Shown in pieces: positions 1 through 9,652 of a DNA stretch of 17,831 nt; position 1 is the stretch's first letter; each line of letters opens with the position of its first letter. The stretch is from assembly GCA_035689345.1 (NCBI GenBank), contig DASSLR010000064.1, positions 1 through 17,831 on the forward strand, read 5' to 3'. Under the pieces are notes generated by a model, which saw nothing but the letters and a program-made list of their open reading frames with translations, was not told the DNA's origin and did no database searches. The stretch is from CF-118 sp035689345. Its GTDB lineage: Bacteria; Chloroflexota; Dormibacteria; Dormibacterales; Dormibacteraceae. Position numbers and translations under genes: made by a program.

Positions 1-617
1 TCGACCAGCCGCGGCACGTGCGCGTAGTACTCGTAGAACGGCTCGCGCGAGAACAGGAGCGCCAGCGCGACGCCGTCCTGGGGGATGGTCGCCACCAGCA
101 GGTAGATCAGCTTCGCGCCGGGCGACATGTCCCAGCGCGAATGCGCCGAGGTGTCCTTGAGCACCGGCCAGAAGAGCGCCAGGCCGGCCGCGATGAACGT
201 GAGGTGCTCGACGATGTGCAACCCTTCCGAGCGCAGCGTGGCGTCGTAGAGGGCGGGCACGTGCCAGACGATCATGACCACGCCCCCGATCACCTGGGCC
301 GGCACAGGCTCGGTGATGGCGCGAAGCAGGGGCACCCGCATCAGCCGGCCCGCCATGCGCGGCGACAGACCGAGCAGCAGGAGCGGCGGCGCCACGAATC
401 CCAGGAGCACGTGCTGGAGCATGTGGACCGAGTCGAGGTAGTCATCGCTGATGGTGTCGACGGGCGTCTCCAGCGCCGCCCACAGCAGCGCGAGTCCCGA
501 CAGGAAGTAGATGGTGTGTCTCGGTCTGGAATCCTCGCTCGACCGCGCCAGCCACGCGTGCCCGAGGAAAAGCGCGGCCAGGCCCGCGTAGACAGACGGG
601 TCGAAGGGCCAGGCCAT
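1..617 (-). CDS. CtaG-like (caa3-type) cytochrome c oxidase assembly membrane protein, 3' end cut by the window edge
   Basis: Reading the minus strand from the ATG at 617 gives 205 codons with no stop before the window ends, so the C-terminus is missing. The protein is hydrophobic, with several membrane segments. It carries the His-rich signature of the caa3 CtaG family: HMLQH at residues 65-69, WHVPALYDA at 118-126, and H134 followed by EHLTF at 137-141 and FWPV at 149-152. Family members are inner-membrane proteins linked to copper-centre assembly of cytochrome c oxidase. The start lies 5 nt after the stop of the upstream membrane gene, so the two are probably co-transcribed. No oxidase subunit gene is visible, so the actual client enzyme is unknown. 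The family call is firm; the exact role is inferred. Confidence 0.85.
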   Translation of the reverse strand, partial: MAWPFDPSVYAGLAALFLGHAWLARSSEDSRPRHTIYFLSGLALLWAALETPVDTISDDYLDSVHMLQHVLLGFVAPPLLLLGLSPRMAGRLMRVPLLRAITEPVPAQVIGGVVMIVWHVPALYDATLRSEGLHIVEHLTFIAAGLALFWPVLKDTSAHSRWDMSPGAKLIYLLVATIPQDGVALALLFSREPFYEYYAHVPRLV

Positions 618-622
618 CCGGC

Positions 623-2023
623 CTAGCCGCCCGAGGTCGTGGGCGCGGCGAGAATGGAGAGGCTCACCACCGTGTAGGCGACCATCAGGAGCAGCATCGG
701 ATACTGGCTGAGCAGCGCGCGCTGGGCGGTGCGGAAGCGCTCGCCGGCGCGCAGGTGCGACAGGTACACAGCGATCACGTGCCCGAGTACGATCAGGATC
801 ACCTGCGCGTACCAGACGGTGGCCGCCTGGGCGAACGCGAAGCTGACCTGGTAGTTCGTCACGGCCGGCAGCAGGTGCCAGCCCTTGCCGAGCGGGTCGT
901 TGAGCAGGGGTATCAGCAGCTGCGCCTGCACGGTCACGTAGCTGTAGTTGTGCGCCGCGTTGTAGACGAGCGCGATCGGCACGAGCGTGAGCGCGAAAGC
1001 GGTCACGGTGGTCGTCAGGTCGACTTTGCGCGACCCGAAATACATGACGAGCTGCATGAACGCGACGAACACCAGCAGGAAGGTGACCGTCAGCAGAAGC
1101 ATGCCGACGGTGCGCACGAAGAAGAATCCGAGCGAGCCAAGCGGAAGCCAGATGGGCTCCAGGGCGATGTCGAAGTCCTGCCACGCGGGAGTGGCGAGGA
1201 TGCCGTCGAAGGCCAGCGTGCTCAGCATGAGGATGACGAACACGACCCGGTCCCAGCCCGCCGGCCCTGGCTTGAGCAGGCCCACGCCCCACGGCCGGAG
1301 ATAGACCGTCTTTATCCGCCCCGCCTCGTCGCGGTCAGCCTCGATCGGACCGAAGCGTCCCACGATGTCGAACAGCACGGTGAACGCCTCGCAGTGCCCG
1401 AGCCATTCGTCGCGCCCGAAAAGGAACATGCCCGCCAGGGTCAGGCACGTGTACGCGCCGGCCGCGACGGCCACGAACCACGGCCGGTTGGCCATGCCCG
1501 ACGAGAGCTCCACACAGGCGAACGCCAGATAGAGGACGACCGCCGGCCACACGCCGACGTTGGGCAGCTTCAACGCCGGCCGGAGGCGCATCACCCGGTT
1601 GACCGCGTCGTAGATCGCGGCCCAGGGATTGAGCAGATACCAGAGGTTGCCGACGAGGCCGGACAGGATGACGGTGCCGGCCCAGAAGTAGATCCACACG
1701 ATGTACTCGGCGGGGTTCAGGTCGGGGCGCTTCTGGCTGCCGAAGAAGCCGCAGACGATGACCGCCAGCAGCGCCAGCACACCGATCGTGCCGCCGATGC
1801 CACGGGGCCAGGGCGATCGACCGGCCGCGGTCAGCCAGGCGGACGCTCGGCGCGGGTACTCGACCGCTTTGGGACCGACCGAGTCACCGGCGAAGATGAC
1901 GACGAGCACGAACGAGATGACCACGACGAAACCGGCGGCGAGGAAGTACAGCCAGCGCGATATGGGCAGGTCGTAACGAGGTCCGAAGCCGTGCAGCAGG
2001 AGGCCGGCGAGGTGCAGCGTCAT
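623..2023 (-). CDS. Polytopic membrane protein, FedB-like ('hypothetical fenitrothion hydrolase' family)
   Basis: The protein has 466 residues and about ten predicted membrane segments. I chose the ATG at 2023 because it overlaps the stop of the cupredoxin-like gene as ATGA, which implies translational coupling; the frame is open a further 15 codons upstream, but those would lie inside that gene. Near the N-terminus it has a DLPISRWLYF stretch, followed by an NPAEYIVWIYFWAG segment and GNLWYLLNPW. From memory, this layout matches actinobacterial proteins annotated 'hypothetical fenitrothion hydrolase'; that name comes from a distant hydrolase system and probably does not describe the function. 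Histidines in WLGHCEAF, YNAAHNY and VLGHVIAVYLSH could bind metal, but this is unproven. The flanking cupredoxin-like and CtaG-like genes suggest a copper-related membrane role. Confidence 0.75.
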   Translation of the reverse strand: MTLHLAGLLLHGFGPRYDLPISRWLYFLAAGFVVVISFVLVVIFAGDSVGPKAVEYPRRASAWLTAAGRSPWPRGIGGTIGVLALLAVIVCGFFGSQKRPDLNPAEYIVWIYFWAGTVILSGLVGNLWYLLNPWAAIYDAVNRVMRLRPALKLPNVGVWPAVVLYLAFACVELSSGMANRPWFVAVAAGAYTCLTLAGMFLFGRDEWLGHCEAFTVLFDIVGRFGPIEADRDEAGRIKTVYLRPWGVGLLKPGPAGWDRVVFVILMLSTLAFDGILATPAWQDFDIALEPIWLPLGSLGFFFVRTVGMLLLTVTFLLVFVAFMQLVMYFGSRKVDLTTTVTAFALTLVPIALVYNAAHNYSYVTVQAQLLIPLLNDPLGKGWHLLPAVTNYQVSFAFAQAATVWYAQVILIVLGHVIAVYLSHLRAGERFRTAQRALLSQYPMLLLMVAYTVVSLSILAAPTTSGG

Positions 2024-2379
2024 GGCGCCACCACGAGATGGCCGAGGTGGGCGCTGGTGTCCTCCCACTCGATCGGGAAGTCACCGGTCTTGTCGGCCTT
2101 GAACGTTTTGGTGGTGACGACACCCGCCTTGTTTTCGAACGCGATGTCGTAACCGTGCAGGTGGACCTCGCCGTCCATGTCACTCGTGAGATGGACGGTG
2201 ACCATGTCGTTCTGGTGCGCGTCCCACTCGACCGGCTTCATGGTGTCGCCGTGCGTGACGGTGACGTCGATGCTCACGTTCTGCCCGCCGCCCGACTGGT
2301 TCTTGTAGATGAGGTAACCGGCCACGACCACGAAGGCGATGACGACCACGGCGACGATGGCGATGCGATTGCGACTCAC
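2020..2379 (-). CDS. Small membrane-anchored cupredoxin-like protein
   Basis: The protein has 119 residues from a GTG start at 2379. Residues 6-25 form one hydrophobic N-terminal segment (signal anchor or uncleaved signal), followed by a beta-rich extracytoplasmic domain of about 85 residues. The domain ends with the pattern common in cupredoxin-like folds: an EVHLHGYD strand (H73, H75), then a GDFPIEWED segment, H111 and H114, and a terminal LVVAP. It has no cysteine, so the Cys ligand of a classical blue (type 1) copper site is absent; any metal would have to be bound by His residues. No Shine-Dalgarno is evident before the GTG, which lies 11 nt after the ROK stop. The gene overlaps the next one by 4 nt. 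A copper-carrier or sensor role is inference from fold and neighbours. Confidence 0.75.
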   Translation of the reverse strand: MSRNRIAIVAVVVIAFVVVAGYLIYKNQSGGGQNVSIDVTVTHGDTMKPVEWDAHQNDMVTVHLTSDMDGEVHLHGYDIAFENKAGVVTTKTFKADKTGDFPIEWEDTSAHLGHLVVAP

Positions 2380-2390
2380 CGGAAGTAGTT

Positions 2391-3575
2391 TTAGCTGAGG
2401 GCTTCGTAAGCGCGCTGGCCGCGCAGCGCGAGCGCGAGCGCGCCGAGCAGCTCCGCGCGCTCCACGAAGCTGGCCTGCCGCACGTCCAGTCGCTCCGCCG
2501 CCCCTTGCACGGCGTGACGGCGGATGGATTCGCGCATGGGCTGCAGCAGGATGTTCCCCGCCCGGCTCAGCAGGCCGCCGATGATTACGCGCTCCGGGTT
2601 GATGAGGTTGCAGAGGCCGGCGACGGCGACGCCGATCTCGCGGCCCGCGTCGGAGATGGCGCGCCGGCAACGGACGTCGCCGGCGGACGCCCGCTCGATG
2701 ACTTCGGCCAGGCTCGGCGCCTCTCCATTGGCCTCGGCGACCAGGCGCGTGATCGCCGGCCCCGAGGCCACGGTCTCGAGGCATCCGCGGTTGCCGCAGT
2801 AGCAGAGCGCGCCACGTTCATCGAGCGTGGTGTGGCCGATCTCGCCGGCGGTGCCGGTGGCGCCGCGCAGCAGCGCCCCGTCGATGACCAGGCCGGCGCC
2901 GATGCCGGTCGCGGCCTTGATGTAGGCGAAGTTGCTGCAATCGCGGCCCGCGCCCCAGGTGAGCTCGGCCAGGGCGCCGAGGTTGGCATCGTTCTCGATG
3001 TCGACGGGCAGCCCGAGGCGCTTCTGCATCGCGTCGGCGATGCGCAGCCCGACCCAGCCGGGCAGGATCGTCGCCGAGCCGGCGGTGCCGCGCTCGCGAT
3101 CGACGGGGCCGGGGATGCCGATGCCGGCCGCGATCACCCGCGAGCGATCGATGCCCGCCGCGGCGAGAACCTCCGCCGCCATCGCCTCGGAGGAGTCGAG
3201 CGCCTCCTTGGCATGGTGGTTGACGTCGAGGTCGCGACGCGTCTCGGCCAGCACGTTGTGGGCGAGGTCCGCCACGGCCACCTGGACGTGGCTGTGCCCG
3301 AAGTCGATGCCCAGCACCGCGCGCGAGGTCTTCTGCAGGACCAGCTGCACCGCCGGGCGCCCGCTGCCCGAGCCGGCGGACCGGCCGTCGATCTCGAGCA
3401 CGATGCCCTCGTCCTTCAGCTCCCCGATGAGCGTGTGGATGGTCGTGCGCGAGAGGCCCGTGGCCCGCGCAATGTCGGCCTGGCTGGTCCGGCCCCGGAT
3501 GCGCAGGACGTCCAGGACACGCTGGCGGTTGCGGTCGCGAAGCCACGACAGCGACCCCTCCCCCTTCTTGGACAT
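2391..3575 (-). CDS. ROK-family transcriptional repressor (NagC/XylR type)
   Basis: The protein has 394 residues, the usual size for DNA-binding ROK proteins. Residues 15-64 form a winged helix-turn-helix (TSQADIARATGLSRTTIHTLIGELK). The sugar-kinase-like fold starts at about 86 with GIDFGHSH, followed by the phosphate and sugar loops (GIGIPGPVD, ENDAN, TGIGAG). The ROK zinc site is intact: H248, C258, C260 and C265 in the pattern CxCGxxGCxE. The ATG at 3575 was chosen because the reading frame further upstream would run through the divergent promoter region, and the HTH begins just after this start. No Shine-Dalgarno precedes it. It is divergent from the xylose-type ABC importer, which makes it the likely sugar-responsive repressor of that operon and of itself. 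The effector sugar is not known. Confidence 0.93.
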   Translation of the reverse strand: MSKKGEGSLSWLRDRNRQRVLDVLRIRGRTSQADIARATGLSRTTIHTLIGELKDEGIVLEIDGRSAGSGSGRPAVQLVLQKTSRAVLGIDFGHSHVQVAVADLAHNVLAETRRDLDVNHHAKEALDSSEAMAAEVLAAAGIDRSRVIAAGIGIPGPVDRERGTAGSATILPGWVGLRIADAMQKRLGLPVDIENDANLGALAELTWGAGRDCSNFAYIKAATGIGAGLVIDGALLRGATGTAGEIGHTTLDERGALCYCGNRGCLETVASGPAITRLVAEANGEAPSLAEVIERASAGDVRCRRAISDAGREIGVAVAGLCNLINPERVIIGGLLSRAGNILLQPMRESIRRHAVQGAAERLDVRQASFVERAELLGALALALRGQRAYEALS

Positions 3576-3584
3576 CGCACGCGA

Positions 3585-3613
3585 ATCGTTCGCCCGGATC
3601 GCCCATTTGTCAA
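3585..3613 (-). promoter_or_regulatory. Candidate promoter of the ROK gene, possibly leaderless
   Basis: On the minus strand a perfect TTGACA (3613-3608) is followed after 17 nt by AACGAT (3590-3585), a weak -10. Transcription would then begin around 3578, within a few bases of the ATG at 3575. This would explain the missing ribosome binding site. The -10 match is poor (3 of 6), so this is tentative. Confidence 0.4.
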
Positions 3614-3661
3614 GACCTTGAACAATTCCTGCCGCCGGCCATATCGGTCTCTTGACAAATG
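3604..3661. promoter_or_regulatory. Perfect 11-bp inverted repeat, probable ROK operator pair
   Basis: CATTTGTCAAG at 3604-3614 and CTTGACAAATG at 3651-3661 are exact reverse complements, with centres 47 bp apart. A third related half-site, CTTGAACAA at 3617-3625, makes an imperfect palindrome with the left arm (TTGTCAAG, 3607-3614). Each outer arm contains the -35 hexamer of one of the two divergent promoters, so a protein bound here would block both. The adjacent ROK gene is the obvious candidate for the binding protein. Confidence 0.65.
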
Positions 3662-3679
3662 CCCGGGCCCGGTTAATCT
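3652..3679 (+). promoter_or_regulatory. Sigma-70 type promoter of the ABC importer operon
   Basis: A consensus -35 TTGACA (3652-3657), a 16-nt spacer and TAATCT (3674-3679, fitting TAnnnT) point toward the binding-protein gene. The predicted start of transcription near 3686 leaves a leader of about 120 nt before the ATG at 3805. The -35 lies inside the right arm of the inverted repeat. Confidence 0.65.
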
Positions 3680-3793
3680 TTTGCCCGGCGAACCGGACGG
3701 CGATGTCGCCGCGGACCTTGAGTAGACCTGTTGCCGGCGCACTCTCGCCCCGGCCCTCCCGGGAAGAAGGCAGCAGGAAGCGCCGCATGGATC

Positions 3794-3799
3794 AGGAGG
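3794..3799 (+). promoter_or_regulatory. Ribosome binding site deciding the xylF start
   Basis: A perfect AGGAGG lies 5 nt before the ATG at 3805. An in-frame ATG at 3787 is also preceded by AGGAAG (3775-3780), but it would put an acidic segment ahead of the lipoprotein signal, so 3805 is preferred. Confidence 0.75.
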
Positions 3800-3804
3800 T
3801 CCAT

Positions 3805-5043
3805 ATGCACTTGCGCGAATTAAGGCGGCTCAGCATGTCCGCATGTGCTGGCGCTGCCGCTCTGGTCATAGCCGCATGCGGAAGCAGCAGCACGTCGGGT
3901 GGAACGACGGCCACCGTGCCGTCCGACCTGAGCATCTCGTCTTTCACAGCCGACTTCTCGTACATGGCGAACCTCAAGAGCCTGACGGCGGCAGGAACCG
4001 GGAAGGTCGGCGTGATCCTCCCGGACACGACGACGTCGACCCGCTACGTGAACTTCGACCTGCCGTACCTGAAGAAGGCTTTCGACATGGCCGGCTACAG
4101 CTCGTCCGACTACAGCATCCAGAACGCGCAGGGCACCAGCACGACCGAGCTGGCCATCGCCCAGGCTGACATCAGCAACGGCGCGAAGGTGCTCCTCGTC
4201 GACCAGACCGACATCCCGACCGGGCAGGCCGTCCAGGCTTACGCCCAGTCACACGGGGTGAAGATGATCGCTTACGACCGCGCAGTCTTCACCGGTACGA
4301 GCACCTACTACGTGAGCTTCGACAACGTCCAGGTCGGCAAGCTGATCGGCGAGGGCTTCCTCAAGTGCGCCAGCAGCTGGGGCGTGAAGAACGCCCAGGT
4401 GTACGAGCTGGACGGCGGCCGCGACATCGACGCCAACGCGGTCTCGTTTGCCCAGGGCTACAACCAGGCCATCTGGGGCGACAACACGATCCCGCTGGCG
4501 GACGGCAAGACCAACAGCCAGGGCATGACGCTCGTTCATGAGGACTTCGCCGCCGGCTGGGACAACGCCAAGGGCGGGGCGACGTTCGCAGCAGCGTTGT
4601 CGGCCCACAAGACGATCAATGCCACGGTGGAGGCCAACGACGGCCTCGGCAACGCCGTGGTCAACGTGCTGAAGAACGCAGGCATCAAGCCCAACACAGT
4701 TCCGACGACCGGGCAGGATGCCACGCCTCAGGGCCTGGAGAACGTCCTCCTGGGCTGGCAGTGCGGCACCGTGTACAAGCCGATCTACCTCGAGGCGCAG
4801 GACGCTGTCGCGCTCGCGACCGTGCTCCGCGCCGGGCAGACGCCGCCGAGCGCTCTGCTCAACGGCCAGACGACCCCTCCGCAGGGGCAGACCGGCAGCG
4901 CCCAGCCGGCGTCGCTGCTGGTGCCGATCTGGGTCGACACCTCGAACATGGAGTCGACCGTGATCAAGGACAAGTTCGTCGACGCCGGCACGATCTGCGC
5001 GGCGGTCACCGCGGCCGTTTGCGCGAAGTACAACATCGCGTAA
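3805..5043 (+). CDS. xylF: Xylose-type sugar ABC transporter, substrate-binding lipoprotein
   Basis: The protein has 412 residues and captures sugar outside the membrane for the ATPase and permease encoded downstream. The N-terminus is a lipoprotein signal: basic residues, a short hydrophobic run, then lipobox LVIAAC with the lipidated cysteine at C25 and a Ser/Gly/Thr-rich tether. The mature part is a type I periplasmic binding protein fold of the XylF branch. Recognisable ligand-pocket segments are AYDR (156-159), SFDN (171-174), EANDG (276-280), GQDAT (303-307) and VYKPI (323-327). It is somewhat longer than typical XylF because of the tether and a C-terminal extension after about residue 350. 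The gene follows the TTGACA promoter at 3652 and is likely repressed by the divergent ROK protein. Xylose is the best guess; related pentoses or hexoses cannot be excluded. Confidence 0.92.
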   Translation: MHLRELRRLSMSACAGAAALVIAACGSSSTSGGTTATVPSDLSISSFTADFSYMANLKSLTAAGTGKVGVILPDTTTSTRYVNFDLPYLKKAFDMAGYSSSDYSIQNAQGTSTTELAIAQADISNGAKVLLVDQTDIPTGQAVQAYAQSHGVKMIAYDRAVFTGTSTYYVSFDNVQVGKLIGEGFLKCASSWGVKNAQVYELDGGRDIDANAVSFAQGYNQAIWGDNTIPLADGKTNSQGMTLVHEDFAAGWDNAKGGATFAAALSAHKTINATVEANDGLGNAVVNVLKNAGIKPNTVPTTGQDATPQGLENVLLGWQCGTVYKPIYLEAQDAVALATVLRAGQTPPSALLNGQTTPPQGQTGSAQPASLLVPIWVDTSNMESTVIKDKFVDAGTICAAVTAAVCAKYNIA

Positions 5044-5061
5044 GCACCGACCAATGAACCT

Positions 5062-5090
5062 CGGCGCCGCCGCACCACGCGGCGGCGCCG
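5062..5090 (+). promoter_or_regulatory. 12-bp GC intercistronic hairpin between binding-protein and ATPase genes
   Basis: CGGCGCCGCCGC (5062-5073) and GCGGCGGCGCCG (5079-5090) pair perfectly around the loop ACCAC. No T-run follows, so it is not a classic intrinsic terminator. In binding-protein ABC operons such hairpins commonly protect or partly terminate the upstream message, giving more binding protein than membrane components. That role is inferred here. Confidence 0.7.
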
Positions 5091-5104
5091 CAACCTCCAC
5101 AATC

Positions 5105-5110
5105 AAGGAG
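5105..5110 (+). promoter_or_regulatory. Ribosome binding site deciding the ATPase start
   Basis: AAGGAG ends 5 nt before the GTG at 5116. An alternative in-frame GTG at 5110 overlaps this site and so is disfavoured. Confidence 0.7.
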
Positions 5111-5115
5111 TGCAG

Positions 5116-5916
5116 GTGAGCACGGCGTCCGCCCAGACGTCGCCAGCCGGGCCCGAACCACTGCTCAAAGTCCGGGAGATCGACAAGCATTTCGGCCCGG
5201 TGCAGGCCCTGTACCACGCCGACCTCGACCTGTTCGCCGGCAAGGTCACCGCGCTGTGCGGCGACAACGGGGCCGGGAAATCGGTCCTCACCAAGTGCAT
5301 CGCCGGCGTTCTTTCGCCCGACCACGGGGAAATCTTTTTCGAAAGCCACCCGGTGCACATCCGCAGCACGCGTGACGCCTCACGGCTCGGGATCGAGACC
5401 GTCTACCAGGACCTCGCCCTGTGCGACAACCTGGACATCGTCCAGAACATGTTCCTGGGCCGCGAGCGACTTCGCAACGAACTGCTCGACGAGGACTCGA
5501 TGGAGCGCGAGGCCGCCAAGACGCTGGCCACGCTTCGAGTGACCACGGTGCGCTCGATCCGGCAGCCTGTAGCGTCGCTCTCCGGAGGCCAACGCCAGTC
5601 GGTGGCCATCGCCAAGGCGGTGCTCTGGAACTCCAAGCTCGTGATCATGGACGAGCCGACGGCAGCCCTCGGCGTGGTCCAGACCCGCATGGTCCTGGAC
5701 CTGGTGAAGCGGCTGCGCGACCGCGGCGTCGCCGTCATGGTGATCTCGCACAACCTCAACGACGTCTTCGAGGTGGCGGACCGGATCGCGGTGCTCTATC
5801 TCGGGCGCATGGTCGTGCAGGACGACGCGTCCAACTTCGACCGCCAGAGCGTGGTCGAGTACATGACAACCGGAGGGCTGGGACTGAGCGGTGTCCGACG
5901 CAGCCGAACCAACTGA
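5116..5916 (+). CDS. Sugar ABC transporter ATP-binding protein, single nucleotide-binding domain
   Basis: The protein has 266 residues and hydrolyses ATP to drive sugar import with the adjacent permease. All ABC motifs are present: Walker A GDNGAGKS (49-56), Q-loop Q98, signature LSGGQ (155-159), Walker B VIMDE (176-180) and switch His212. Many CUT2-family ATPases (RbsA, classical XylG) are about 500 residues with two fused domains. This one has a single complete domain, as in the shorter FrcA-like members, and presumably works as a homodimer. The GTG start at 5116 has AAGGAG upstream. The 3' end overlaps the permease gene by 26 nt in another frame, implying coupling. Confidence 0.92.
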   Translation: MSTASAQTSPAGPEPLLKVREIDKHFGPVQALYHADLDLFAGKVTALCGDNGAGKSVLTKCIAGVLSPDHGEIFFESHPVHIRSTRDASRLGIETVYQDLALCDNLDIVQNMFLGRERLRNELLDEDSMEREAAKTLATLRVTTVRSIRQPVASLSGGQRQSVAIAKAVLWNSKLVIMDEPTAALGVVQTRMVLDLVKRLRDRGVAVMVISHNLNDVFEVADRIAVLYLGRMVVQDDASNFDRQSVVEYMTTGGLGLSGVRRSRTN

Positions 5917-7237
5917 GCTGGTAGCGCCTGCGGAGGAGGCCGCCGACCTCACCGCGGCCGTGGAAGCCGTCGACGCCGAGGTCCCGCCAGCGATCGTCGC
6001 CCAGTCGCTAGCCGGCTACATGCGGGCCTGGGTGCTGCGGATCCGCGCGGGCGAAAGCGGGGTCCTGCCGGTGATCGTCGCACTGGTCGCGATCGCGGTT
6101 TACTTCGAGGCCAGGAGCCCGGTCTTCCTGTCGCCAGGCAACCTGGTGAACCTTTTCCAGCAGAGCGCCATCTTCATGGTGCTGGCGATGGCCGCGACGT
6201 ATGCCCTGGTGCTCGGCGAGATCGACCTCTCGATCGGCTACGTGGGCGCCTGCGGCGCGGCCATCACCGTGCAACTTGTGCAGCCAGTGACCACGAAGTG
6301 GCCGTGGTGGGCTGCAATCGTCGCCGGCCTCGCCTTCTGTTTTGTGTTCGGCGCCATTCAGGGCACGCTGATCACGCGGCTGCGGCTGCCGTCCTTCATC
6401 GTGACCCTCGCCGGCTTTCTCATCGCCAACGGGATCATGCTCTGGATCCTGCTGCGCGGACCGTTCTCGGGCTACCCGAACCTCACCGGCATCGACAACA
6501 ACCAGATCGTGCTGTACAAGCTCATGTGGGGGACGCTCGATCCCACCGTCAGCTGGGTCGTCATGGCCCTGGTCGTCGTGGCCCTCGGCCTCTACATCTT
6601 CATCGGCGACTGGCGGCGGCGGCGGAGCGGCCTTGTCGCCCCTCCTACCAGCCTCACCCTGATCAAGATCGGCCTCATCGCGGTGGTGGGCGTGGTTGTC
6701 GTCTGGATCTGTGACCAGAACCGGGCGGCCCTCGGCACGCTCGAGGGCGTGCCCTGGGTGATGCTGATCGTGCTCGGAGTGCTGGGCGTGTGGACGGTGC
6801 TGTTCCAGCGCACGCGCTACGGGCGCTACATCTACGCCATCGGCGGCAACCCGGAAGCTGCCCGGCGAGCCGGCATCAATGTCGCCCTCGTGCGCACGGT
6901 CGCGTTCGCGCTCTGCTCGGCGACCGCGGGGATCGGGATGCTGCTGTTCGCGTCCTACCTGGGCGGCATGTCCAACAACGTGCCGGGCGGCCAGTACGTC
7001 CTTTATGCGGTGGCGGCTGCGGTGATCGGTGGGACTAGCCTGTTCGGAGGCAGGGGGAAACCGCTGCACGGCGTGCTGGGCGGCCTGGTGATCGGCGGTA
7101 TCTACAACGGCATGTACCTGCTGGGCTACGACGTCGAGCCGCAGTTCATCGTCACGGGCCTGGTCCTGCTGGCGGCCGTGACGATCGACTCCCTATCCCG
7201 GCGAGGGTCTGCCGGCGGGGGCGTGACCAGGGTCTAG
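5891..7237 (+). CDS. xylH: Xylose-type sugar ABC transporter permease
   Basis: The protein has 448 residues and forms the membrane channel of the importer. An acidic, Ala-rich cytoplasmic N-terminus of about 55 residues precedes roughly ten membrane segments. CUT2/XylH hallmarks are GEIDLSIG (109-116), the LPSFIVTLAG segment, the cytoplasmic GGNPEAARRAG loop (318-328) that contacts the ATPase, and a VIGGTSLFGGRG motif near the end. The Arg-rich loop DWRRRRSG with an extra membrane segment is typical of the XylH branch and accounts for its length. The GTG start lies inside the end of the ATPase gene. No clear terminator is seen in the 48 nt before the lon start. Confidence 0.93.
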   Translation: MSDAAEPTELVAPAEEAADLTAAVEAVDAEVPPAIVAQSLAGYMRAWVLRIRAGESGVLPVIVALVAIAVYFEARSPVFLSPGNLVNLFQQSAIFMVLAMAATYALVLGEIDLSIGYVGACGAAITVQLVQPVTTKWPWWAAIVAGLAFCFVFGAIQGTLITRLRLPSFIVTLAGFLIANGIMLWILLRGPFSGYPNLTGIDNNQIVLYKLMWGTLDPTVSWVVMALVVVALGLYIFIGDWRRRRSGLVAPPTSLTLIKIGLIAVVGVVVVWICDQNRAALGTLEGVPWVMLIVLGVLGVWTVLFQRTRYGRYIYAIGGNPEAARRAGINVALVRTVAFALCSATAGIGMLLFASYLGGMSNNVPGGQYVLYAVAAAVIGGTSLFGGRGKPLHGVLGGLVIGGIYNGMYLLGYDVEPQFIVTGLVLLAAVTIDSLSRRGSAGGGVTRV

Positions 7238-7285
7238 GCGCGGCCCGCGGCGCTAGGTTAGGAATGGCCCGGCGCGGGTAAAAGT

Positions 7286-9649
<2,364 letters not shown>

Positions 9650-9652
9650 AAC

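Noticed and set aside
18..626. Plus-strand open frame at the window start
   Set aside because: The composition is Arg/Gln/His-rich noise; the minus strand here encodes a clear CtaG-like protein.
755..2152. Plus-strand open frame opposite the FedB-like gene
   Set aside because: It is a charged, repetitive translation typical of the complement of a membrane-protein gene, with no motif and no ribosome site.
2391..3788. ROK gene starting at 3788
   Set aside because: The extra 71 residues would be encoded by the divergent promoter and leader of the importer operon and resemble no ROK N-terminus.
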